Assembly: GCA_937889225.1 (NCBI GenBank)
Contig: CALAST010000068.1
Span: 1-64,000 of the forward strand
Source: an uncultured Lachnobacterium sp.
Lineage (GTDB): Bacteria; Bacillota; Clostridia; Lachnospirales; Lachnospiraceae
Direction of reading: 5' to 3'
DNA: 64,000 bases
The position numbers and the translations under genes were made by a program. Below, one piece after another: positions 1-9,681 of this stretch. Numbering within the stretch: the first letter of the stretch is position 1; each line of letters starts with the position of its first letter. The notes under the pieces were generated by a model, which made no database searches, was not told where the DNA came from, and saw nothing but the letters and a program-made list of their open reading frames with translations.

Positions 1-79
1 TTTTATGAAAACTGTTCTTTTTTGCAGTTCTGAATATGATACTTTCCTTAAGAATTATAACATTTTAAAATACAGTAAA

Positions 80-108
80 ACTCCCATGCATTCGCAACAC
101 ATGGGAGT
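80..108 (-). terminator. Terminator at the end of the dockerin operon
   Basis: A perfect 9-bp stem (ACTCCCATG / CATGGGAGT) encloses an 11-nt loop. Read on the minus strand it is followed by TTTACTGTATTTT, and on the plus strand by a T-rich stretch, so it could work both ways. It lies about 100 bp beyond the stop of the last dockerin gene, as expected for the 3' end of that operon. Confidence 0.6.
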
Positions 109-205
109 CTTGTTTCGTTTAGAGTAATATTACTTAAACCATCACACTTATTACATCAATTCCTCAATTTTAAGTTCTTTACAAATAAATATATATAATA
201 ATTTT

Positions 206-3200
206 CTATAATGTACTGCTCGCCCCACTAATATAATGCATAATACGAAGCATATCACGAACTGTTACCTTTCCATCTTTATCAATATCTGCTACAAGTT
301 GTTGACTTTCACTTAATGTTTGACTACCTGAAATAGCATGTAAAATGGTAAGCATATCATTAATCTTAACTGCTCCGTCCCCATTCAAATCACCCAATAC
401 AAAACTTTCTTCTACATCTGATTCTTTTGTAGGTGTTACAACAAAATCATAGTTATTGTTGGTGTATTTTTCTGCTTTTTCAGATACAACATTAAAATAT
501 AATGCCTCCGCATCTTCAGAATAATTTTCTGTCTCCTCATTCCATAAATAAGTTGCTGTTGTAAGTTCTCCTTTGGTAAGTGTTCCAAGGTCTATTGTTT
601 TTAGTAATTCTCCATCTCTGCTATCTTTTCGAACTTCTAATACCGCAGTAGTATCGATGCAACTTTCATTTGCAACACGCACTTCCACAAGCTGTCCAAA
701 TTCATACTTACTATCATTTACATTTACAACTACTTCTGGATAACCAACTTCATAAGAACATGTATTATCTGTAATGTCTGTATCATTTTCTGCTTCAACC
801 GTAATATTTAATGTTCTATAATCAAAATCCGCAGGAACCATATAAATTGCTTCTACAACAGTACTTTCACTTGGCTCTAACGCTTGTGTAAAAGTTGATT
901 TTGTTCCATCAATGTTTACTGTGTAAGTATCTGCTTTCTTTGTTCCATTATTTGTTATTTTTACACTAAACGTTGCTACACTTCCCGGAGCAAATGTTGT
1001 TTCATCACAATATACACCATCAACTGCCAAATCAACAGAAGGTGTTACCATCAATACACATAAATCCGTTTGTGTACCTGTCTTTTTGTAAAGAAACTGT
1101 AACTTTCCATCTTCTGTGAAAATGCCTTGCGGATTGTAAACATGAGCATCCGTATCAGAAATTTGGACTGATTTAGTCCATGAACCATCTTCAGTATTAT
1201 ATAAAATTCCTTCTATCTGATTATTGCTTTCTTCATCTGTTGCTGTCCATATTACGGCAAGTTGACCTTCTGCTCCGCTTACCACATGGAAATCATCTGT
1301 CAATGTGCCTGTTTCATCTTGATAAATAATGGTTTCCATTCCATCTTCATCTGACATATGGATACTATTATTTTGATACCAGAAACGAAGTTTTTTATTT
1401 CCATTTTTGATATAGATTGCATTAGAATCCATAACTTCATTTTTAGTCGAGAGTTCGCTTTTGTCATTTGTGATAATTTCTCTGTCTTCTAATGTTGCTA
1501 AATCATTATCGGTATCTAAGGTATAGCTTACTTCATATCCATTTATGTATGTTGTATCTAATGCCATGACTAAACCTGCATTTTCTACAAAAGTGTTATG
1601 TACTATGTTATTTTCTTTTATAACAGAGTATAAAATATTGTTTGTACCGCTTGTAAGTAGTAAATCGTTGTTTGTGTTTTCAATATATGCAACATATGGA
1701 TTGCCCTCATTGTTTAATGCAATCTTTGGTGTTACTGCCATTGTATTTGCTTTACTTACAGTAATCGGTTTGGAAAATCCTGTTTCTTCTGACCATACGG
1801 ACATTGCGATGGTACTCGCTTTTGCTACTTCGGATAGTGTTGCATCATTGGTAAAAGTTTTTGAAATATTTTGCCATGCGACATAAATCTTTTCTCCATC
1901 TGTAACAACAGTTGGTGCATAATCGGCTGTGCCATCATCAGCAACTGCCATTGGTGTTGACCATGTGTCGGTTTGTTCGTTGTAGATAGAGTATACGAGT
2001 TTTGAATTGTTGATAATTTCTCTATTTGCATCACTTTCTGTCCATAGTATCATTTTTGTTGTGCCTGTGTCGATAAGTTGGATTTGGGCATCCGGATTGA
2101 TATTTGTTTTTAGGGTGCGTTCTACTAAATTGGTTTCGGTTGTTTCTAATGAGAATGGTTGTATTGCGGTGTCTCCTAGCCATAGGCTTTCTTCGGACAA
2201 ATGTTCACTAGCAGAAAGGGAAAAATCTCTCATAGAGAGAGATTGCATAAGACTTCTGGTTATCTTTTCTTCTTCCGGTAATAACTGAATTTCTGCTTCT
2301 GCTAATTCTAAAACATACTCAAAGCAAAGGAGTTGGGCTTTTAATGAAAGTCCTGCTTTCACAGAAATCTTATACTCTCCATCTCCTCCAATATTTGCCT
2401 CAATTGGCAGACTTCCCTTGCCTTCCAATCCTACTGTTGCAACTGCCATAACACCTACGCCACCTTCTCCTTTAAGAGCCGGTTCAACTTCAAATGTTAT
2501 CTTTGTTTCTTCCTTATCAAGTTGTTTTTTTGTCCAATTATAACCTATCGAACCTTCCGCACCGCCTTCTACACTAATCGAAGCTTTTGCATATATTGGT
2601 ATTGGTCCAACTGTATACTGTCCCTGTAATCCTGTTTCTATTGATGCTTGAATCTTTAAACCTCCTACAAGCACCACTTCATTACTATCATTCAAAACAC
2701 CCTCTGCATATCCATATACCTTTGTATCAGCTTTAGCTATTTCACTAATAAGAGCCATGTCTATACCTTTAACCATATTTCCCAACTTAGATAGGAACTC
2801 TAAATCTTCTGGTTGATTTTCACATAATTTTTTCCACTTTTCCCAATCTTCATTTGTAATAGTTTCACTAAATTCATTTTCTTCTAAGAACTTTTCACTT
2901 GGTCCTATTAGAATTCTTACTCTACCTTGTTCCACACTAGCCTTAATCTCTACATTTTTCAATTCAAGTTTTACTTCCTGACCAGATAAAAATGCAATAT
3001 CTTCTCCTAATATCCCAGTTGAATCTGTATCAATTAAATCTAACTTCATTCCTCCATCAGTTTCCGGAACTGATGACTGTACTCTTTTCTTTATTTTAAA
3101 TAAAGTTTCTTCTATCACAGTTGTGCCATCTGTTGCTATAAGTTTTATATAAATTTTCTTATTTGCCTCAAATGCATTTGGAATATTAAGAGTAAATTTA

Positions 3201-4612
3201 CCATCCGTGCTTGTATATGAGTTACCATTCTCTTGATATAAAACATAAGATAACGGTGTTTTCTCATTCCATATTGCATTTACCTGCATAGTTACTGCTT
3301 CTGCTGTTTCTTCTGCATTATATGTTATGGAAGACTGCATAACATTATCAAAGCCATTCCTCGTTTGACACATTAATGTTGATACATATGGATTTGTTTC
3401 ATCACCATCTTGTAATTTTTTTAATCTTAAACCACCTAGACTATTTGTATCCCATAATAATTCTGCATCTCTATGATAAATATCTTTATAAAAATAATAT
3501 TCCCTATATCCTTCTTTTGTTATAGATATTTTAGAATTTACCAATGGTTGTTCTGTTAATGTATTTTCAATTCTTGCATAACCATTCACATCTGTTGTAG
3601 CACTTCCAAAATGTTCTACTGTTATATTAGCTCCACTAATATATGTCCATAATTCTTCTGACTCCAGTACATAAACTTGAATATCATTTTTGGATTCTTT
3701 TTTTACTGTTTCGATTCCTTCTTCAATAAAAGTATATGGAATATCATTATCCCTCGCATAAGAATGAACATAAGAATTCTCTATACAGTAAAGAGTCAAT
3801 TTGTCACAATTCTCGAAAACATATTCTCCTATACTATTTACTTTTTCTGATAAATTAATACTTTTTAAGCTTGTACAGTTATAAAACGCATAACTTCCTA
3901 TAGTTGTTACTCCTTCCGGCAAATATACAATTGTTAAATTGACACAATTAAAAAATGTTCCACCCTTAATCTCCATTATTCCTTTCGGTAAGTCTACACT
4001 GCTCAAACTTTTACAACCATTGAACGCATTTCTCCCTATATTTTTTACATTTTCTGGTATTTCTATATTTGTTAAATTACTACATCCATCAAATGCAAAC
4101 TCCCCTATACTACTCACATCTTTAGGTATATCCACACTTATTAAGCTACTGCAACCATTAAATGTATACCCTTCTATTTTTGTCAACTTTTTCGGCAATT
4201 CTACATTATTTAAGCTACTGCAACCCCAAAAAGTCCCTTCGCCAATTGCAACTACGGTTTCTGATATTTCTATATCTATTAAATTTTTGCAATTATCAAA
4301 TACATTTTTACCTATTTGCGTTATACCACTTTGAATCACTACCTTTTTTATTTCATTATTTTTCTTAAATGCATAATCATTTATTATTCCATTTCCTGAT
4401 ACAATCAACGTACCTTCATTATCCAATGTATATATAGCATTTTTTCCACAAGAACCACTTTCTACAATTTCAACGCCTTCACTATTAACTTGTATAGTAT
4501 TCATTTCATCTTCTTTTTGAATTTCTGTAGCTTCTATAAATATAGTAGGAATTGCTGTAATTCCCATTACTGCTGAAAGCAAAATTGCTAAAATTCTTTT
4601 TTTCATACGCAT
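206..4612 (-). CDS. Secreted BspA-type LRR protein with CARDB-like domain and C-terminal dockerin
   Basis: A very large secreted protein of about 1468 aa. A signal peptide (MKKRILAILLSAVMGI...) is followed at roughly 45-285 by BspA/LRR_5-type repeats (pattern IG..AF..C..L..I.IP..V). A carboxypeptidase-regulatory-like beta domain follows, then a glycine-rich beta region, propeller-like repeats with W-T-x-x and D-G-x-x-Y strings, and a CARDB-like domain near 1230-1330. The last 64 residues are a dockerin with two calcium loops, DLNGDGAVKIND and DIDKDGKVTVRD. No enzymatic domain is recognisable. I place the start at the ATG just after AGAGGG; a second ATG two codons on (MKKRI) is equally plausible and better spaced. 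It is the last gene of the cohesin-dockerin cluster, ahead of a terminator. The inferred role is a surface-displayed adhesion or interaction protein carried by a cohesin; the partner is not shown. Confidence 0.82.
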   Translation of the reverse strand: MRMKKRILAILLSAVMGITAIPTIFIEATEIQKEDEMNTIQVNSEGVEIVESGSCGKNAIYTLDNEGTLIVSGNGIINDYAFKKNNEIKKVVIQSGITQIGKNVFDNCKNLIDIEISETVVAIGEGTFWGCSSLNNVELPKKLTKIEGYTFNGCSSLISVDIPKDVSSIGEFAFDGCSNLTNIEIPENVKNIGRNAFNGCKSLSSVDLPKGIMEIKGGTFFNCVNLTIVYLPEGVTTIGSYAFYNCTSLKSINLSEKVNSIGEYVFENCDKLTLYCIENSYVHSYARDNDIPYTFIEEGIETVKKESKNDIQVYVLESEELWTYISGANITVEHFGSATTDVNGYARIENTLTEQPLVNSKISITKEGYREYYFYKDIYHRDAELLWDTNSLGGLRLKKLQDGDETNPYVSTLMCQTRNGFDNVMQSSITYNAEETAEAVTMQVNAIWNEKTPLSYVLYQENGNSYTSTDGKFTLNIPNAFEANKKIYIKLIATDGTTVIEETLFKIKKRVQSSVPETDGGMKLDLIDTDSTGILGEDIAFLSGQEVKLELKNVEIKASVEQGRVRILIGPSEKFLEENEFSETITNEDWEKWKKLCENQPEDLEFLSKLGNMVKGIDMALISEIAKADTKVYGYAEGVLNDSNEVVLVGGLKIQASIETGLQGQYTVGPIPIYAKASISVEGGAEGSIGYNWTKKQLDKEETKITFEVEPALKGEGGVGVMAVATVGLEGKGSLPIEANIGGDGEYKISVKAGLSLKAQLLCFEYVLELAEAEIQLLPEEEKITRSLMQSLSMRDFSLSASEHLSEESLWLGDTAIQPFSLETTETNLVERTLKTNINPDAQIQLIDTGTTKMILWTESDANREIINNSKLVYSIYNEQTDTWSTPMAVADDGTADYAPTVVTDGEKIYVAWQNISKTFTNDATLSEVAKASTIAMSVWSEETGFSKPITVSKANTMAVTPKIALNNEGNPYVAYIENTNNDLLLTSGTNNILYSVIKENNIVHNTFVENAGLVMALDTTYINGYEVSYTLDTDNDLATLEDREIITNDKSELSTKNEVMDSNAIYIKNGNKKLRFWYQNNSIHMSDEDGMETIIYQDETGTLTDDFHVVSGAEGQLAVIWTATDEESNNQIEGILYNTEDGSWTKSVQISDTDAHVYNPQGIFTEDGKLQFLYKKTGTQTDLCVLMVTPSVDLAVDGVYCDETTFAPGSVATFSVKITNNGTKKADTYTVNIDGTKSTFTQALEPSESTVVEAIYMVPADFDYRTLNITVEAENDTDITDNTCSYEVGYPEVVVNVNDSKYEFGQLVEVRVANESCIDTTAVLEVRKDSRDGELLKTIDLGTLTKGELTTATYLWNEETENYSEDAEALYFNVVSEKAEKYTNNNYDFVVTPTKESDVEESFVLGDLNGDGAVKINDMLTILHAISGSQTLSESQQLVADIDKDGKVTVRDMLRIMHYISGASSTL

Positions 4613-4745
4613 ATATCCCTCTTTTTTAAATATATTTTCAGATATGGGGCTATTAATAATCATATTAATAACCCCATTTTCCTAACTATTTAAAATAAAA
4701 TTTACTCATTACTTTTACAATATATCAATTATTAAAATCCCCTTA

Positions 4746-6596
4746 TTATAACGCACTACTCGCTCCACTAATATAATGCATCACACGAAGCATATCGCGA
4801 ACGGTTACTTCCCCATCCTTATCAATATCTGCAGCAATCTGCTGATTTTCGTCTAATATCTGACTACCTGAAATACCATGAAGAATCATAAGCATATCAT
4901 TAATTTTCACTTCTTTGTCCCCACTTACATCTCCCATTGTAATATTAGGGTCATATGAAACCCAAGTAATCATTCCTCCATAATTTTGCATAATAGCTTC
5001 TGTCCATGTATCATCACCAATAGGATAATATACGGTTGTTGTAGTATTGTAAAATACATTCTCCCCAAATATCGGTGCATTTCCTTCAAAAAAAACTGCC
5101 TCGGATGTGTTATTATCTGCAAATGCATAAGAACCTATTTCTTCAACTGCTTTCAATGTAACCTTTTTTAATTCGGAACACATAGCAAACGCATAAGAAC
5201 CTATTTTTTCAACTGCTTTCAATTCTGCCTTTTCCAAATTAAAACACGAAGAAAATGCTCCCTCTTGCAATATTTTTATATTCTCTGACAATACAAACTC
5301 TGTAACATTTCTATTATAATAGAAAGCATAGTCTCCAATTGTATCTGTTTGGACAGGTAATTCCACATTTGTGCAAGTTGGTGCAAAAAATACCTTTGTA
5401 TAATTCTTATCATAAAGAATACTATCTTTTGTTGCATATACCGAATTATCTTCACTACAAGTTAAATTTGTTAGTGATTTACAATTTGTAAATACTAAAT
5501 CTCCAATGTTCGTAACCGAAGCCGGAATATGTAATGTCTGTAAATTACCACAACTGTTAAAGGCACTCTTTTTAATCGTTGTTATCGTATTCGGTAAAAC
5601 TACTTCTTTCACACCTTCTAAAGAAATAAATTTCTCTCCAATTGCTACAACTGTTTTAGAATCAATCGTTTCTGGGACAACAAGCGTAGACATGTCCGCT
5701 ATGTCTCCATCATATTGATACACTTCAATTCCATCTGTTACATTACGATAAGAAAATAATGATGTACGATGTTCAACACTATAACCACGAGGTGCCTCTC
5801 CAACATATCCAGCATCTAACTCATAATAATCCCCTTCTCCAATGATAACCAATACATTAATATGTCCAGAACCTGCTCCAAAATCCCTATTTCCATTACG
5901 AGCCTTTGCTTCCACTCCCAATCTTTCACAAACTTCCAAAATCAGACTAGTACTTGCCCAACAATCTCCACCACCAGAAACAATCATACCAGAATAACCC
6001 GAATACTCATCACTATAATTATAAGAAGCTGGAAATCTACAAATCATGTCTAATTTTTTTTCTACTGACATACTATCTGTAAATTTTTCCTTAATATAAG
6101 TATCAATGACTTCATCCGCATAAACAGTAGCATAATCACAGACTTCTACCGTTATCTCAAAAGTTTCCCCATTTTCAATAACTTGTATTGTAGAAATTCC
6201 GTATTCAACTTTATTCGTAATTTTGCTATATTCTACACCTTCTTCGGGAACTGTCGTTCCAACAGAATAATTACCATAGTCTATATAATACCATGTAACA
6301 ATCTTCGGAGTAACCAATCCTGCGTCACTAACTTCTACACTATCACCACTAATTACACGATACGATATATCAGAAGCTGCCGAAATTGGAATTTGAAAAG
6401 AAACAGGATATGACTCCGGAATGCTAATAAATTCTTTTGCCCAGTCATTCATTGCATATAATTTATAATCTGCTTCATTATTTTGCGTTGAATTTTCTTC
6501 TGCATAAAATGTTGTTTTATAGAACAATATACAATATATGGACATGATTATAAAGGCAAGATATCTTATATTTTTTATATAAAAAAACTTTTTCAT
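4746..6596 (-). CDS. Secreted transglutaminase-like protein with BspA LRRs and dockerin
   Basis: A 616-aa exported protein. An N-terminal hydrophobic signal segment (about 12-30) precedes an Ig-like region. A transglutaminase/protease-like core (about 155-275) shows an intact Cys-His-Asp set: C212 in GGGDCWA, H245 in GSGHINVL and D261 in YYELDAGY. BspA-type LRR_5 repeats follow at about 315-530, then a dockerin at 553-616 (loops DVSGDKEVKIND and DIDKDGEVTVRD). The transglutaminase-like fold covers cross-linking enzymes, peptidases and inactive forms; the complete triad suggests an active one, but the substrate cannot be read from sequence. The ribosome site is AAAGGG. It is the only one of the four dockerin proteins with a clear catalytic motif, so it may process or cross-link proteins on the cell surface. 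Confidence 0.85.
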   Translation of the reverse strand: MKKFFYIKNIRYLAFIIMSIYCILFYKTTFYAEENSTQNNEADYKLYAMNDWAKEFISIPESYPVSFQIPISAASDISYRVISGDSVEVSDAGLVTPKIVTWYYIDYGNYSVGTTVPEEGVEYSKITNKVEYGISTIQVIENGETFEITVEVCDYATVYADEVIDTYIKEKFTDSMSVEKKLDMICRFPASYNYSDEYSGYSGMIVSGGGDCWASTSLILEVCERLGVEAKARNGNRDFGAGSGHINVLVIIGEGDYYELDAGYVGEAPRGYSVEHRTSLFSYRNVTDGIEVYQYDGDIADMSTLVVPETIDSKTVVAIGEKFISLEGVKEVVLPNTITTIKKSAFNSCGNLQTLHIPASVTNIGDLVFTNCKSLTNLTCSEDNSVYATKDSILYDKNYTKVFFAPTCTNVELPVQTDTIGDYAFYYNRNVTEFVLSENIKILQEGAFSSCFNLEKAELKAVEKIGSYAFAMCSELKKVTLKAVEEIGSYAFADNNTSEAVFFEGNAPIFGENVFYNTTTTVYYPIGDDTWTEAIMQNYGGMITWVSYDPNITMGDVSGDKEVKINDMLMILHGISGSQILDENQQIAADIDKDGEVTVRDMLRVMHYISGASSAL

Positions 6597-6643
6597 AAAA
6601 ATCCCTTTCGTTTTTAACGGTTTCCATTATTTTAATTTCATTC

Positions 6644-9520
6644 TTATAACGTACTACTTGCCCCACTAATATAGTGCATAATTCGAAGCATATCACGAAC
6701 TGTTACTTTTCCGTCTTTATCAATATCTGCTGCAAGCTGTTGGCTTTCATTTAATGTCTGACTACCGGAAATTCCATGAAGAATTGTTAGCATATCGTTA
6801 ATTTTTATTTCTCCATCTCCACTGATGTCACCCATTACAACAGAATCTCCTGATTGCACCATATAAGCAACACCTATATTATCTCCATAATTACCATACT
6901 TCCAAACAGAACCATCTTGTCTTACCATATAAACACTTGATTCTGTTGTAATAATATCTACAACACTATTTAAGACTTGATTTTTTCTATCAGAATCAAT
7001 CAATTCCCAAACTGTTCCATCATTTGTTAAATAATAGACTCTATTATAATAATAAGGTTCAGCTATACAATATTCCTTCACATCTGTTAAAACAACTTTA
7101 TGTTCTTTAAACGTATACAAATTTCCATTTGATAAATATACTGTTTGGTTTATGTAAGTTACATTTTCTTCTACTTTTTCATTTTCACACCATAATGTGT
7201 TTTCTGCATCAAGGATATATGTATCAGGATATACCGAAAATTCCTGTTTTATTGGAAGTTTCATAGAATCTTTTCCATAAGTTACCCAAGTGCCGTTCTG
7301 ATACTCTGCTGTTGTTCCATCATTTTTTACTACAAAAAATGGAAAATCCTCTCTATTTTGCACTCCGATTTCCACTACATCTTCCAATTCCGCTTGCTTT
7401 TCTCCATTTTCGTTATAATAGATAGCTGTATTCCCATTTAAAATTAAAAATCCATCATCTGTCGCACTAAATACACACTCTGTTCCCAAGTTGGAATAAA
7501 CAACTGTAGAATTATCAATGTCATATATATTATCAATGAGAAGAACATCTCCATCGTTTGTAAAAACTTTTTTTGGATAAGATTCCATATTATAATTTTT
7601 TACATTTTTAGCAATTAATACATTTCTCTTACCTGTTATAACCGTTTCAAGATAATATAAATCATCATTTTCTGTTAAATAACATTCATAATATCCACTT
7701 CTTGCTATAGTTCTCACATCTTCTGCTAAAATATTTTTATTATATCCTGCATTTTCATCTAATTTATTATATTCCAATAAAGTATTCTCTTTATTTAATA
7801 CAACATAATTATTCCACCAAGAAAGTCTGTCTTTTGAATATACTACTTCTGCTATATAATAATCTTTCACATTACTTCCAACCAATTCTGTTTTCTCAAT
7901 ATGTTTATTGGTATTCACACTCCATAACAAATCCTTTGTATCCAAAATAGCAGCTGTATCTTCATAACTACTTGTAATTATACTTGGTAACTTTTCAGAA
8001 CTTTCCTTTACCACTTCTTCCTGCTCTAAAATTGTAACTTTAAATGTTTTTTGCATAGTTCCACAAGTTGCTGTTACATTTACTGTTCCGGACTTTTTCG
8101 CAGACATCCACCCTTCTGAATCAATACTTAATAAATCTGTATTCCCACTTTTATAGGTTATTTTAACTTTTTCACCTGTTCTTAAATATGTTTTTTCTAA
8201 TTCAAGCTGCATTTGATTTCCCACATACATTTTTCTTTCACTTGTATCAAAAAAATTATCAAACTGCATTTCCGGTGTTACATATTCTGGACTGGCTGTT
8301 ATGCGTATAGTACCTTCTATTTCTACATCCAAAAGTTGTTTTGCATTTGCAATATTTTGTAATGGGTTTCCTTTTAATAGTAATTCTTCCATTCCAAAAC
8401 AAGATTTAAATGATGGAATTTGTGTGATTTGATTATTCGTTAAATCTATGTCACCCAAATTTTCCAAATTACCAAGTACACTAATATCACTAATTTGATT
8501 ATTACTCAAATTAAGATATTCTAAGTTATTCAATCCTAATAATGCACTAATATCACTAATCTGGTTATTCGCTAAATCAAGCTCATACAAATATTCGAAC
8601 TCAGATAAAATCGAAATGTCGCTGATTTGATTACCCGCTAATGATATATAGCTTAATCTTTTTAAATTAGCCAACATACTGATATCTTTAATAGAATTAC
8701 CATCCAAGTATAGTCCATATAAATTTTCTAATCCTAATAATGAATTTATGTCACTAATTGGATTATCACTCAAATTAATACTTCTTAAATTTTTCAAATT
8801 AGAAAGTACACTAATATCACTAATTTGATTATTACTTAAAGAAAGATTTTTTAAATTTACAAGATTTGCAAGCGGACTAATATCACTAATTTGGTTATTA
8901 TCTAAATCAACATAGTCTAACTTTTCCAATCCAGCTAATGACTCAATATTTGTAATTGTATTATCTCCTCGTAAATTTAATTCATATAAATTAACTGCAT
9001 ATTCCAATCCTGTCAAATCAGAAATTCCATCTTTATAAGACCAAATCCTCGTTACCGTCTCCATTTCTGCTTTTGTGATAATCCCATCTTCATTATTATC
9101 ACATTCACTTGCAATTATAGAATATAATACTTTATCAGGAATATTTACAACTTCTTCAGTATTATTATCTGCTTCTGATATTTCTGACACTTCTCCTTCT
9201 ACTGGTTTTGCGATTTCTTTCGTTTCCACCATTTCTTGTTCTTCCGTTCCTTCTGTCAATTCCGACTCTTTTGATGTATCCTCCAATATTTCTACATTCT
9301 CTATGAATCCTTCATACTCTGCATGTTCTGCTGACTCACTCGATACTTCAGTTTCCGTCAACTCTACCATTTCTTCGCCTTCTTCAACTTCTGCAATATC
9401 TTCCGTCACTATTTCTTCCATCTCTGTCACTTCTGTTGAAAAGCATTGTTCTGTTGGAATTGTAATCCCTGTCAGACTCATGCTTAACACTAATAAAGCT
9501 GCTATATATCTTCTTTTCAT
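6644..9520 (-). CDS. Secreted internalin-like LRR protein with Big_2 domain and dockerin
   Basis: A 958-aa exported protein. A signal peptide (about 1-29) is followed by a Glu/Ser/Thr-rich spacer (30-125) and a cap segment with an EF-hand-like DNNEDGIITKAE. Next come about ten 22-residue internalin-type LRRs (about 165-395; repeated NQISDIS.L..L.NL). A Big_2-like Ig domain lies at about 430-500, then a long beta-rich, possibly propeller-like region (500-890). The protein ends in a dockerin (loops DISGDGEIKIND and DIDKDGKVTVRD). The ribosome site AGGAGG lies 8 nt before the ATG, which fixes the start. LRRs here are of a different class from the BspA-type ones in neighbouring genes, so the locus has joined unrelated binding scaffolds to one dockerin type. 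The role is inferred as protein or glycan binding at the surface. Confidence 0.84.
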   Translation of the reverse strand: MKRRYIAALLVLSMSLTGITIPTEQCFSTEVTEMEEIVTEDIAEVEEGEEMVELTETEVSSESAEHAEYEGFIENVEILEDTSKESELTEGTEEQEMVETKEIAKPVEGEVSEISEADNNTEEVVNIPDKVLYSIIASECDNNEDGIITKAEMETVTRIWSYKDGISDLTGLEYAVNLYELNLRGDNTITNIESLAGLEKLDYVDLDNNQISDISPLANLVNLKNLSLSNNQISDISVLSNLKNLRSINLSDNPISDINSLLGLENLYGLYLDGNSIKDISMLANLKRLSYISLAGNQISDISILSEFEYLYELDLANNQISDISALLGLNNLEYLNLSNNQISDISVLGNLENLGDIDLTNNQITQIPSFKSCFGMEELLLKGNPLQNIANAKQLLDVEIEGTIRITASPEYVTPEMQFDNFFDTSERKMYVGNQMQLELEKTYLRTGEKVKITYKSGNTDLLSIDSEGWMSAKKSGTVNVTATCGTMQKTFKVTILEQEEVVKESSEKLPSIITSSYEDTAAILDTKDLLWSVNTNKHIEKTELVGSNVKDYYIAEVVYSKDRLSWWNNYVVLNKENTLLEYNKLDENAGYNKNILAEDVRTIARSGYYECYLTENDDLYYLETVITGKRNVLIAKNVKNYNMESYPKKVFTNDGDVLLIDNIYDIDNSTVVYSNLGTECVFSATDDGFLILNGNTAIYYNENGEKQAELEDVVEIGVQNREDFPFFVVKNDGTTAEYQNGTWVTYGKDSMKLPIKQEFSVYPDTYILDAENTLWCENEKVEENVTYINQTVYLSNGNLYTFKEHKVVLTDVKEYCIAEPYYYNRVYYLTNDGTVWELIDSDRKNQVLNSVVDIITTESSVYMVRQDGSVWKYGNYGDNIGVAYMVQSGDSVVMGDISGDGEIKINDMLTILHGISGSQTLNESQQLAADIDKDGKVTVRDMLRIMHYISGASSTL

Positions 9521-9579
9521 TATTCATCCCTCCTAATAACATAAAGTGAATATTAAAAGTCCTCTCTTACTACTTTCTT

Positions 9580-9610
9580 ATACCCCAGACTACAACATAA
9601 TCTGGGGTAT
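9580..9610 (-). other. Intergenic hairpin inside the dockerin operon
   Basis: A perfect 10-bp stem (ATACCCCAGA / TCTGGGGTAT) with an 11-nt loop lies between two dockerin genes. It has no U-run on either side, so it is a poor terminator. It may mark mRNA processing or 3'-end stability between cistrons. Confidence 0.45.
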
Positions 9611-9681
9611 ATAATGGATATAAATAACTAAAAATATCTTGTCCTATTATGAAATCTAATATTTTGTTACTATCTTTCCTT

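Noticed and set aside
7800..9000. Repeated ATATCACTAATTTG-like motifs as a possible DNA repeat element
   Set aside because: They are the coding repeats of the 22-residue LRRs.
9075..9536. 153-aa Ser/Thr/Ile-rich plus-strand frame opposite the start of the internalin-like gene
   Set aside because: It is the antisense of the Glu/Ser/Thr spacer codons; the composition and lack of a ribosome site show it is a shadow.
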